64,000 nt of DNA. It comes from Phyto melanocephala (lineage: Eukaryota > Arthropoda > Insecta > Diptera > Rhinophoridae). The DNA lies in NCBI GenBank assembly GCA_941918925.1, contig OW799236.1:100022562-100086561 (forward strand), in the 5' to 3' direction. A program made the translations under genes and the position numbers. Of this stretch, positions 12,415 through 24,500 are shown in pieces (position 1 is the stretch's first letter; each line of letters opens with the position of its first letter). The notes beneath the pieces were generated by a model that saw only the letters and a program-made list of their open reading frames with translations, did not search any database and was not told where the DNA came from.

Positions 12415-12840
12415 GTATGTACCACCAAACATTGTTAATGACATTTAAATCTGGACTATGAAGTGGCCAGTCTAATGTTTTGAAGCAATTTTCAGTCATA
12501 GGCGTTTTAATCATGTTGCTCCTATGGCTAGGTGCGTTGTCCTATTGAAGAATGAACGCCTCTCCAATCAACCTGTCATCAGAAGAAAATGCGTGTTCAT
12601 TCAAAATATTTTGCTAAGTCTAACAAAAAGCTTTTTTTCGATGCGTGATACTCAAAAGCACTGTCATCATTATGCCAGAATAATAAGGGTTTGCTAACAA
12701 ATTTGTTTTTGAATTCTAAGCGTTTAAATTTATTTCTTGATTATTTTGATTAAAAATTTTTTTTTATTGGCTTCCTTCAAACGACGACAAATTATTCTTT
12801 CACTAATATGATTGTTTGTGTTTATATTTTTGAAAGAGAA
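12415..12840 (-). pseudogene. Minos/Tc1-like transposase relic
   Basis: Minus-strand fragments in order: ISERIICRRLKEAN (end of the DNA-binding region), NEHAF-like text, DNAPSHRSNMIK (second catalytic Asp block), LDWPLHSPDLNVINNVWWY (third block). The family's catalytic Glu in VIENVW reads Asn here, and stops and frameshifts break the frame. Inactive. Confidence 0.75.
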
Positions 12841-12994
12841 CCGCAGCTTTGGGTGTTAAAAGTGGTTCGCTTTTAAATTTTCTCACAATCAGCTGTCATG
12901 TTCTGTAGTTTTACGCTTTATCCCTGTTGGATATAAATTAGTAACTTTTTCTTTTATTTGTTTATTAAGTATTACAGTTTGGCGAGGTACATAA

Positions 12995-14869
12995 CAGAGA
13001 ACTACAACAATACATAATACTTGCGAGCGCACTCGCTGTTTACTAAATCATTTTTAGTCTCGAATACTTTTAAGCACTCGCTTTTAATGATATGTTGGCT
13101 CGTTCTTCATTACATAATAACTTTTTACTTATACATGTCAATATCACAATCACTCAAAGCAAAGTTTCGTGTTTTTTCTATTTTCATATTCGGTAACTTC
13201 TTTGTATTTAACTTACACGACTTAAGTTTAACGACTAGCTAGTAACAACAACATTCATATTCATTAAGTAGATGTTCGTGTATTTAAAATTCAACATTAA
13301 GTGAAAACGTGGCTGCCAGATTTTATGATTTGTCGTAGGTTAGACGATTTTAGGCGTTTAAATGATTTAGTGCATGTTTTGTTATTTATTTTATGGATGA
13401 AAACTAGTAATGCTTTTTATACCCTTCACACAGTGAAAAAGGGTATATATAGGTTTGTCATTCCGTGTGAAATTTCTACAATTTTCATTTCCGACCCCAT
13501 AAAGTATATATTTTCTGAAAGCTTATGAATAGGGGAGTCTATGTCAGTCTGTCCGTCAGTATGTTGAAATCAACTTTTTGAAGCCCCGAAATCGCTTGAA
13601 TCGGTATTGAAAATCAGAAACATCGGTACATAAACAACTGAGATATGAGCAAAAAACCCACGACCACCTCAATGTTAAAAAAAAAACATTACAACAACAG
13701 CATACATATGTACATACAAACGTGTATATGGCATCGAGTCCCAGCTGAGCCAAAAAAATTTTTTTTTTATTTTTTTATATTTTTTTTTTAAATCTTTTAT
13801 TTTTTTTTATTTTTTATTTTATATATTATTTATATTTGTTTTTTTTTATTTTAATTATTTATATTTTATTTTTTTTAATTTTTTTTTAAATTTTTTATTT
13901 TTTTTTAACATACATATGTACGTAAATTTATAATTTTACAATGGGATGTTTTTATGTATGTATGTTTTTTATATATGTTTGTACGTTTTTCATATGGGAT
14001 GAATGGTGATACAAACTACTGTTATTGCATGACTACACGTTGTGAAGGGTAAATAACATTCGGCACGGTTGAATATAGCACTCTTACTAGTTTAAAGTAT
14101 TTTATTTATTATTATCTATAAAATTTTAAATACATTAAATTAAAAATTACATTAAGAGCGCAGTCAGCCATTTAAAAAAATGTTCTTATGTGCATCTTTA
14201 GCATCATAGAATATAATTGTGTGTTTGTTTTAAAATTTGTTTTCAAAAATGTATAAATATATAGAAAGTAAATTCTGTGTCTACGTCACACAATGAAATA
14301 ACGGACTGCGCTGCGTTGCCATTGGTCAATATTTTTGTAAAAGTATTTACATATAAATGAAATTGACGTATAAAAAAATTGTGATTTAAAAGCCTGTCGC
14401 ATTCATTATACATTTTAATTAAAGTTTTCCACGAAAATTTTTCTTGTAATAACTTTTAAATTAATTTTATTTCATAATTAATATAGCCTTACAAGTTTAC
14501 TTAAATATACGATCATTGTTTTTTTCCTAAACCATCTGGCAACGCTGCTTTAAATATTACTACGAATGACGAATGTTGCGAGTAAACACTTGTGCACTCA
14601 GACAATTATAACTCTAGGTCAGTGAAGGGCAGATAGAGAACATTGACTAAAAGAGAGTAAATTACTTGTAGTATATTTACGAAACAATGTTATAATACAG
14701 ATCTCATATTAATTTCATTGTGTTTGCTAAAGGCTCGTATGTTGCAAACACAATTTCTTACGAGCCTGGCGAGCACATACAAAAGCAAAAGGCTGTATTA
14801 ACTACACCGCAACTCGTTTTAAGGCGAGTATCATAAATCAAAAAAACGGGTGCTCGTTGCAGTTCTCTG
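12995..14869. mobile_element. Non-autonomous hAT-like element with nested DINE copy
   Basis: TIRs CAGAGAACTACAAC / GTTGCAGTTCTCTG flanked by the 8-bp duplication GTACATAA (12987-12994, 14870-14877). CAGAG fits YARNG. Subterminal 'gctcg/actcg' motifs repeat near both ends, as in hAT elements. Without the nested 673-bp DINE copy it is about 1.2 kb; no transposase frame is recognised. Confidence 0.85.
13418..14090 (+). repeat. DINE-1-like A copy nested in hAT element
   Basis: Full-length-looking copy: 5' hairpin, CCCATAAAGTATATATTTTC, T-rich core (13753-13905), ATGGGATGTTTTTATG, and 3' end with the hairpin mutated to CGGCACGGTTGAA. Confidence 0.85.
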
Positions 14870-14877
14870 GTACATAA

Positions 14878-15509
14878 CTAAATTGTTAGCTCTATTTTTT
14901 TTTTTACAGAATTACCTAAAATATATTTGGTTACGATTTAAGTTTTTTAAAGTCACTTAATTCCGGTACCTTTTTATCCATATTTTTTACTAAATTATAA
15001 ATGTTAAAAAATTTTTAGGATTAAATAATACTAAGTATTTAAAAACAGCAACTTTTCTGTAACAAACTTTTATTTGAAATAACAAAATGTGATGAAAACA
15101 TGTAATATCAAAATACTTGCTGTTATATTTTTCTCTCATTAGAATAATTTTACACAAAGCAGTTTTCAATATGCCTTGCATGATTTTTATCAACTTTCTG
15201 TATAAAGAAGACTGATAAATTTTAGTTCCTTTATATGAAGCTGGATAGAAATATAACAAAACAAGATTGCAGTAACGTAAGTCTAAATATGTGTAAATGC
15301 CGAGTAGTGTATAGGGTAAAAATATGAAACGAACTTTATTAACTTAAAATTAAAAATTTTATTTTAAACTTACTCAAATCATTGCAAAAATTTTAAATTA
15401 ATTCGTGTCGAGTTTACATTCGTATTTTTGTTTCCTGTTTGTATTAGCATAGTTAATTACATAATACAAATCTAAGATTTTGTTTATTGAATTTTTAATA
15501 AAAAAAATA
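14878..15509. other. 3' flank of chico
   Basis: AT-rich, no coding homology. It should hold the chico 3' UTR (transcribed leftwards). On the minus strand an AATAAA lies at 15484-15489 soon after the stop codon. Otherwise nothing is recognised. Confidence 0.35.
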
Positions 15510-18500
15510 TTATTTTTTATTTTCTTTTAAGCTGCACGACGTATCAGATGTATCAAAGTTTATCTTGGCATACTCATTTTTAATCTCTTCAGGGCTAGTG
15601 TCGCTTATGCTTTCTTTGAACTCATACCTAGTATTTACATCATTTCCACATTTTGGTAGATCTAAGCTCGCATAATATAGATCCTGATTTACAACAGCTG
15701 AATTAACATCGCAAATTTTAATGACATCAGAATCATTTTTGTCGGAATAGTTTTTACTAAACTCTGATGCAGGTAAGGAACATTCTTTAACTTTGTCACT
15801 ATTATTAGTTTGAATTGTGTTATACTGAATTTGTTGATTACTCGCAGTATGTGCAGTATTACTGAAAGCTGGTGTAATGGGCTTCATTTCTAAGTAACCA
15901 TTATCAACACTTGGTGTATTTCTCGGAATAGAATCTATCGAGTCTGAAATGTTCAGTGGTGGTAAACTATTTAATATATTTTGGCACATTTTCTTGTTTT
16001 TTTCTATACTCCTTTCAACAGGTTTATCCATTAATTTTGAAAAATCAATTTCCATTAAATCACCCATTTGATCGACAGATTGTAAACTTTTGTTAATAAA
16101 ATCAGGAACACTGATTGATTTTCTTGTTGAGTTTTCCACAAAAACATTTTTAGTATTGTCATTTTTTAAAGACGTTTGACATGTTTTTAAACATACACGT
16201 CTAATTGTATTTTTAGACCCTACAGAGTATGCTCTAACTCGGTTAATCAAAGCTTCCTTGGATAAATCATTATCACATTTGCTTCCAATTGAATAAGTAC
16301 GGGGAGAGAAGTGCAACCTAAAAATTAGAAATATTTAAATTATATTAAATAATTTTTAAGTTACTTATAAGTAGTATATCTGTTTTTCACTTTAAATAAA
16401 AAGGACAATTTAATACGAAGTAAATAATTTTTTTTAATTTTTAAATACATAAGTTGTTTAATCGTTTTTTTATTTTCTTTATTTGAACAGCCGCTTGTGC
16501 GAATGATAAGGTCAATCACAAGGCGAATTCAATAAGGTGAACTTAGGGAAGTTTTCTGTTCTGTTTGCTTCGGTATTTTAGATAAATTTTAAACAGTTTA
16601 ATAAAAACCATATAAATTTTATTCTGAAACAAAATATATAAAATATACTCACTGATTATCTACGTTTCTGCAAATATCTTCTCTCTTTGTGTTTGCCATT
16701 TTAGGTACACCATGCTGAATTCTGGTTCCTGGACCCACTAACGATGTCGTATCTAAAACACGTAGATTATTAGCAATTTTTAAGTAACATTAATTTTAGA
16801 GTTATGGTATGTGTACAGTACTTAAATAATATACATATCTATTGATCCATAACCATAGACATAAAAAACCATATTTTAGAACAGTGCTATTCAACCTATG
16901 GTACGCGTACCACTTGGTGGTTTGCAATTGGAAACAAAAAGAAAAATCATCCTAAAAGTATACCTTTAATGTACATGTTCTTATGTTTTTTGTAATTTTT
17001 ATTATTTTTTTTTAATTTTATTGTTTTTTATTATTAATAAATAAAATAGATTAAAAATTTTAAAATTGTTTACATTATATTTTTTTTGGTGGTACGCGAA
17101 AAGTTTGTCGTGAATTTAGTGGTACACGACCCAAAAAGATTGAATAGCACTGTTTTAGAAGATATAAAGTTTGCAAATATAAATGTACTTCAACCGAAAA
17201 ATTGGATTTTAACTTTAACATAAGCTGAATTTGTTTGTTGTAGTTAAAATTACTAAAGCAGATATTCCTCGTAATGTAAAATTTTTGTAAATAAATAGTT
17301 TTAATTAGCGCTTTTTATACCCTTCACAGTGAGTGTAAGGGTATATGTAGGTTTGTGTGAAATTTCTACAATTTTAATTTCCGACCCCATAAAGTAAAGC
17401 GTGATTTTTTAAGAGCTATAGGAAAGTTAAAAAAAACACATAAAATTTAGAAAAATGCATGAAATCTTTATTTGAATCGATAGTACGGTCCATATAATTT
17501 AATGTTTTAAGATTATTTCATGCAAATGTTGACCGTGACTGCGCCTTAAATGGTCCATCCGCTAAGTCCAATTTTGGCATACTCTTTCCAACATTTCGGC
17601 CGGTATCTCATGAATAAATGCTTCAATGTTGACTTCTAATGCGTCAATTGAAGCGGGCATGTGTGTATAGACATCAGCTTTAACATAGCCCCACAAAAAA
17701 TAGTCTAAAGGCGTTAAATCGCACGATCTAGGCGGCCAATTGACCGGTCCCGAACGTGAAGTAAAATGTTCACTGAACTCGCCTCTCAATAAGTCCATTG
17801 TTAAGCGTGCTGTGTGGCACCGTTTTGTTGAAACCACATGTCATGCAAGTCAAGCTCTTGCATTTTGGGCAAAAAAAGTTGGATATCATCTCACGGTAGC
17901 GCTCACCATTCACAGTTGCGTTACGATTCGCATCATCTTTGAAGAAGTTCGGTCCAATGATGCCACCAGCCAGCCCATAAACCGCACCAAACTGTGACTT
18001 TTTCTGGATGCATTGGTAGCTTTTGCAATGCTTCTGGCTGATCTTCACTCCAAAATCGACAATTCTGCTTATTAACGCACCCATTGAGCCAAAATTGAGC
18101 TTCGTCGCTGAACACAATTTTTCGAAAAGAAGCGCGCGATGAACTTTCTTAACAGAGCACGCATTTTGATAATAAAGTTCAATAATTTGCAAGCGTTGTT
18201 CGTTTGTAAGACGATTCATGGTTAAATTATAGACCAAACTGAAGATGTTTAACAGTGAAACAAAACACGAAACGTGCGTCAGCTGTTTAAACCAGTGTTG
18301 CCAAAAAGATAATAGCACTTTATACATTTTCTGAAAGCCTATGATTAGGGAAGTCGATTAAGCGTTGTCAGTCTGCCCGTGTGTATGTTGAAATCAACTT
18401 TTCGAAGACCCCAGACATCGGTAGGACCCGCGTGAGGTATGAAAATATCAGAAATATTCGGGAGTAGATCGGTATTAAAAATAAGAAAAATCGGTACAGA

Positions 18501-21500
18501 AACAACTGAGATATGATGAAAAAACCACGACCACCTCGTTTTTTAAATTTTGCTTTAAAGTTTTACTAAAAATTGTTTTAAAATACTTTCTGTTTCTCTA
18601 AAACATACAGCCGATAAAACAAAAATTGTGTTCGCAAATAAATAAAACAAGTAAGAGCGCTATATTCGGCCGTGCCGAATCTTATATACCCTTCACAACG
18701 TGTAGTCATGCAATAACAGTAGTTTGTATCACCATTCATCCCATATAAAATACGCACATACATATAAAAAAAATACATATATAAAAACATCCCATTGTAA
18801 AATTATAAATTCACGTATGTATGTTTAAAAAAAAATAAAAAAAAATTAAAAAAAAAAATTAAAAAAAATAAAAAAAAAAATTTTAAAAAAATATTTAAAA
18901 AAAAAATTTAAAAAAATAATTAAAATATATATAATAAATATAAAACAAAAAATAAATAAAAAAAAAATTTAAAAAAAAAATTAAAAAAAAAATAATAAAA
19001 ATATAAATAATATATTAAATAAAAAAATAAAAAAAAAAATTTAAAAAAAAAAATTTTTTGGCTCAGCTGGGATTCGATGCCACGTTTTCTATAACCAGTA
19101 TACACGTTTGTATGTATGTATGTTGTTGTTGTAATGTTGTTTTTGCGAATAAAAAGTCGAGGTGGTCGTGAGTTTTTGCTCATATCTCAGTTGTTTATGT
19201 ACCGATGTTTCTGATTTTCAATACCGTTCTACTCCCGAATATTTCTGATATTTTAATACCTCACCCGGGTCCAAGCGATATCGGGGGGCTTCAAAAAGTT
19301 GATTTCAACATACACACGGACAGACGGACAACGCTTAATCGACTTCCCTAATCATAGGCTTTCAGAAAATATATACACCCCAATTCTAAATATTCCCAGG
19401 GAATTGAATTCCCCGGGAATTCATTTTTCCCGCGAATAAAATTCCCCTATTCTAAACAGTCGGGGAAGGGAATAACAAGGGAGAGAGAATTTTACATTTT
19501 CGAAGTCAGCTGTTTGCTTTTGCTGTTTTGTTTTGACAAAATATTTGCTAATAATTTTTAGAAATATTAAGCGAAAAAAGTGAATACTCGTAAATAATAA
19601 AAAAGAAATAGTTAAAAGTGAATAAAAATGTTTAGTGTAGCGTTGATAATAATAGCTGAAGCAAAAAACTCAGAAGCATATCAATCTGACAAGAATAAGC
19701 AAAGGGTAGAAAGGAGCATGCTACGTAACGCCAGCAACCCACTTGAGTTGCCGCACATTTTGTAAGTAAATTTTACTTTTGGAGTAAATAAATCGGCGTT
19801 CAAATATCTGTTGGACGTGTTCAGCCCAAAGGTAAGTCGTTTGCAATTTCTCCAATCGTGAAATTAAGTGAGATTTTACGCTTCTTTGCTGAAGGTTGGT
19901 ACCAAACGGGTATAGGTAAAGATTGCGGCGTGTCTGTGGATCAGTGTAGTCTTAGCAAAGTTCTGGCAGAAGTTATTAATATATTTGAGGAGCATTTACG
20001 CCCAATATAGATAAGTTTTTGTAGAACTGAAGTGCAAAAACGGCAAATTGCGTTAGCTTTTTATGTAAAGTATGGTATTCTAAGCATTATAGGATGTGTT
20101 GACGGATCGCATGACCGCATTATTTCTCCTCCTAAGAACAAGCATCTTTACTACAATACGAAGAAATACTATAATTTGAATGTAATGCTGGTAAAGTATT
20201 TCTTTTGTTTTAAATTATCAATAATTAATTTTTAATCAAAAAATTTCAGGTCTGTGATCATGAGCTGAGGATTCAGTACGTTGATGCCTTACATCCTGGA
20301 GCGTGTCACGATTCCTTTATTTGGAATTCTGGCGAATGGCGTACTCACCTTGAGCAAGAATAACTTAGAGGTGGCAGCAATTATTGGCTTCTTGGTAAAG
20401 TTTTGAATGATAACAGACAATTCATAAATTAAAACTGCATTTTTTTTAGCAGACGCAGGATATTCACTTGAACTGTGACTTTTAACGTCTTATAGATATT
20501 CTGTGGACATCTATAAGACGTCTGTTGAAATTAAATTTAATGAAATTCACTCTAAGTGTCGAAATGTGGTTGAACGCACTAATGGTGTTTTAAAAATTGA
20601 TGGAGGTGCATTCTTGGTGCTAGAAAGCTTCACTACGCTCCAAAAAAAGCTGCTAAAATAACAAATTTTTGCTGTTCCTTGCATAACATAACAATACTAC
20701 AGTACACGATGTAGAAAATTTAGATTGTTAGAGCGTTTAGGATAATAATGTGGTATCCTTAGACTCACCACAATATTAATCCATTGCCCAAAATATTAGA
20801 AAATATAATAGAAAAATATTAGAAAAAATATTGCGAATAATCTGTAATAAATTTCTGTAATTAAGCCACTTCTTATTTATGTATATACATTTTTTAAATA
20901 AATATAACATTTTATTAAAAAATTTAAAAACTTCAAAAATTAAAAAAAAGATAAATAAAAATTAAAATTATTTTAAAACTAAAAAACAATTCATTATTCT
21001 GCTTCCTGTTTGTTGTTTTTGTCCTAAAAGTAACAATAAATACATTATTTATCACAATTTGTATAAAAAAATATTAAATACTTACATTTTTGTCACAACT
21101 CCCTTTAAATTTGTTGGCGGATTTTTTCCCAAAAATTGTTATTACATTCTCCCTTTAATTACCTTTCATAATACCTACTTTTTTCCCAGGGAACAATTTC
21201 CCAATTTCGAAGTTCATTTAGAATAAGGGAAAAGGGAAAGGGAACAAATTTCCCCGGGAGAAGTTATTTAGAATAGGGGAACAGGGAATAGGGAAATAAT
21301 TCCCAGGGAATTGTTATTTAGAATTGGGGTGATAAAGTGCTATTATCTTTTTGGCAACACTGGTTTAAACAGCTGACGCACGTTTCGTGTTTTGTTTCAC
21401 TGTTAAACAGAGCTTAATCGACTCCCCTATTCATAAGCTTTCAGAAAATATATACTTTATGGGGTCGGAAATGAAAATTGTAGAAATTTCACACGGAATG

Positions 21501-24500
21501 ACAAACCTATATATACCCTTTTTCACTGTGTGAAGGGTATAAAAATGTACTTTGATAGAAGTTACAAAATACAATTATAAACGTTTTTATTGTAAATATA
21601 AATTTTGGATCTAGTACTTATAAATGTTTTAATAATTGCACTTACCTTGATTTTCATAAACTTTTGTAGTAGAATACAATGTATCATCTACATACTCTTC
21701 AGGAATGACACCATCTGGAGATCTAGAGCTGAAACAAGACAAAATTTACTTTTTAGATACTTTTTTTTCACAAGTTTGATAATAAAATCGCAAAATTCTG
21801 AAAACACACTAAAACTATACATAAAAATTCTGCCTGTGGTGCGAAGGGTATATAGCTTTGTTATTTCTTTTGTAATTTTAAAAATATGCATATCGACCCC
21901 AAAAAATTATGACTAGGGAAATCAATCAAGCAATGTCCTTGTGTTGGTTTAAATCAACTTTGAGAAGCCCCTATATTTTGCACATATCTGTATGTGGTAT
22001 CAATCTTTTGCAAATATCCGAAAATGAATCGTAGTATTTAATTTAAGTATTGGTATTTTCATTACCAAACAAATCTTGTGTATAAGAAACATTCTGGCAA
22101 ATTTTGAGCTCTTAAATTTTTCGGTTCAAGCTCTATCGTGCTTTCAACAGACGGATAGACTACGGAGCTACATCGTCCTAAAATGATACCAAGACTCAAA
22201 AAATATATACTTTATGGAGTCTAAAATGGATATTTCAATGTGATACAAACGGAATAATAAAATGAATATATCCCCACCATTTTTTGGTGGTCGGTATAAA
22301 AAGAAAAGTGTTACCTGTAGGTGGTTATTGTTAAATATTCACAGTTGTATGTTTTATTTTTGTAAAATTTTTTGTCTTTATAATTAAAAATGATATACAT
22401 ACATAATGAAAAATTTTACTATCTATATGATATTACCTTAACAAGTTGGGCATTCCAGTGCTTTCTTCAGAATCATCAACAGTCACAGATTCTTCACTTG
22501 CTGAATATTTTAGCGGAGAAGTGTTATTAATGTGAAAATTTATCACCCGGTTGGCAAAAGTGGCTGGTATTATTCGAGTTGTACAATCACTGCAACTGCG
22601 ATTTCTAGATGGTAAACTATCACATCTTTCCCTATTAAAATTTGTTTCTGAAAAATAAAAATATGCAGAATAATATACAATTGTTTTTTAATTTGTAAAT
22701 CTCTTTTGCTGGAGTATTAAAATAACAAAACTTATTAATTTTAAAATTATTTATGTAATGTTAAAAGGAGATGGAACTATTTGTGAGAAAAACCAGTAAA
22801 AGTGCTATATTCGGCCGTGCCGAATCTTATATACCCCTAACAACGTGTAGTCATGCAATAACAATTGTTTGTATCACCATTCATCTCATATGAAATACGT
22901 ACATATGTACATATACAAAACATCCCATTGGATACGGCAAATCGAGTTGGCCCTTGTTGTATGGAAATGACATTCTCAGCTAAAGTTCCAACGCGGCGGT
23001 CTAAAGAAGCTGCGCTCCATTACATTTTATTTTTAGCAATATACAGTAAATCTAAAGAATGAGATCAGTGAAACCTTAACACACATTTTTAATTCCACCT
23101 TTCTTCATGCACAAAAAATATAACTGTTTATGATCAAGTTTGCATTTAAAAACTTGTCACATTATGTGTACAAAATAATAGCATAATCGGATTATTAGTT
23201 TGTTTGAAAATGGATTACGAAGAAAAAGTGCGTGAAAAAATAATAACAATTTTTTTAAAAAATCCCAGTCGTACTTACAAATCTATTGCAAATGAGATAA
23301 AGGTGTCACGACAAACAGTTTCGCGTGTGATAAAAGTGTATAACGAACGTCGTAGTATTAAAAGGAAAACTGGAAGTGGAGCTAAAAAAGGTATAACTGA
23401 CCCACAGTTAGCTTCAAAGATTGTTAGTCTTCTAAACCAAAATCCCAACCTTTCAAACCGTAAAGCCGCCTTAAAAGCAAACTGTTCCGATTTTTTTGTA
23501 AGGAAGGTTAAAAGATATGAAGGCCTTAAGTCCTACAAGGTTCAGAAAGTGCCAGACAGAAATTCGAAGAAAAACTTGGATGCAAAAAGTCGTGCCAAAG
23601 AACTGCTTAGAAATTTTATCAACAAATATGAGTGTTGTATTATGGATGATGAGACTTACGTTCTTGCCGACTTTTCTCAGCTCCCAGGGCGAAGTTATTA
23701 TGTGGCCGATGGAAGAGGTAATGTCGATGACCAATTTAAGTTCCAAAAAAAAGACAAAGTTTCCAAAGAAGTACTTAGTTTGGCAAGCTATATGCACGTG
23801 CGGAGAAAGAAGCAGTAAATTTATTACTACTGGGACTATCAACACTGATATTTACATCAAGGAGTGCTTGCAGAAGAGGTTGCTTCCATTCATACGAAAA
23901 CACAATAAGTCAACATATTTTTGGCCCACCTAGCGTCGTGTCATTATAGTAAATCTGCAGCAGAATGGTATGAAACAAATAATATAGTGGTAGTGCCAAA
24001 AGAAGCAAATCCACCTAATTGTCCAGAACTAAGGCCCATCGAACGTTACTGGGCTTTAGTCAAAAGAGTGCTGAAGGATACAAAACAAGTTGCTAATACT
24101 ACTAAAATTTTTTCCCAGAAATGGTCTTATTCCAGCAATAAAGTTACTAAGGATACCATCAAAACCCTCATGGTCTCAATTCCGGAAAAGGTGAAACAGT
24201 TCATCAAAAAAAGCTGAATTTTTACAAAAAGCATTAATATTTTAATTTACTGTTATTTTATTGTTAAACCACGCTATTTTCATTAAAATGGATTAATTCG
24301 TTTCAAAGTTATTGCGTTTTATTCGTGTTAGGGTTTTATCGATCTCATTCTTTATATCAGTGACTCCTGCAGCATCTTCTTCGTTTTCTGACTCAGAATT
24401 ATTTGTCAGAGAGAGTGCTTTTACATCTAAAATTTTTATCCTAAATATTGCCGATTTTCCATTTTTGTATCAAAACAAACATATCAAACACTGAACACAA

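Larger units (their letters stand above)
18645..21543 (-). repeat. DINE-1-like A copy with mariner end and Harbinger nested
   Basis: Reads from the 3' end (18645: CAAGTAAGAGCG, TTCGGCCGTGCCGAA) through a long A-rich core (18827-19058) to 19375. It is interrupted by the Harbinger element (19376-21331) and a 77-bp mariner end (21332-21408), then resumes to the 5' hairpin at 21543. It shares the private variant 'acttccctaatcataggc' with the copy at 17310-18545, so the two are duplicates. Confidence 0.8.
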
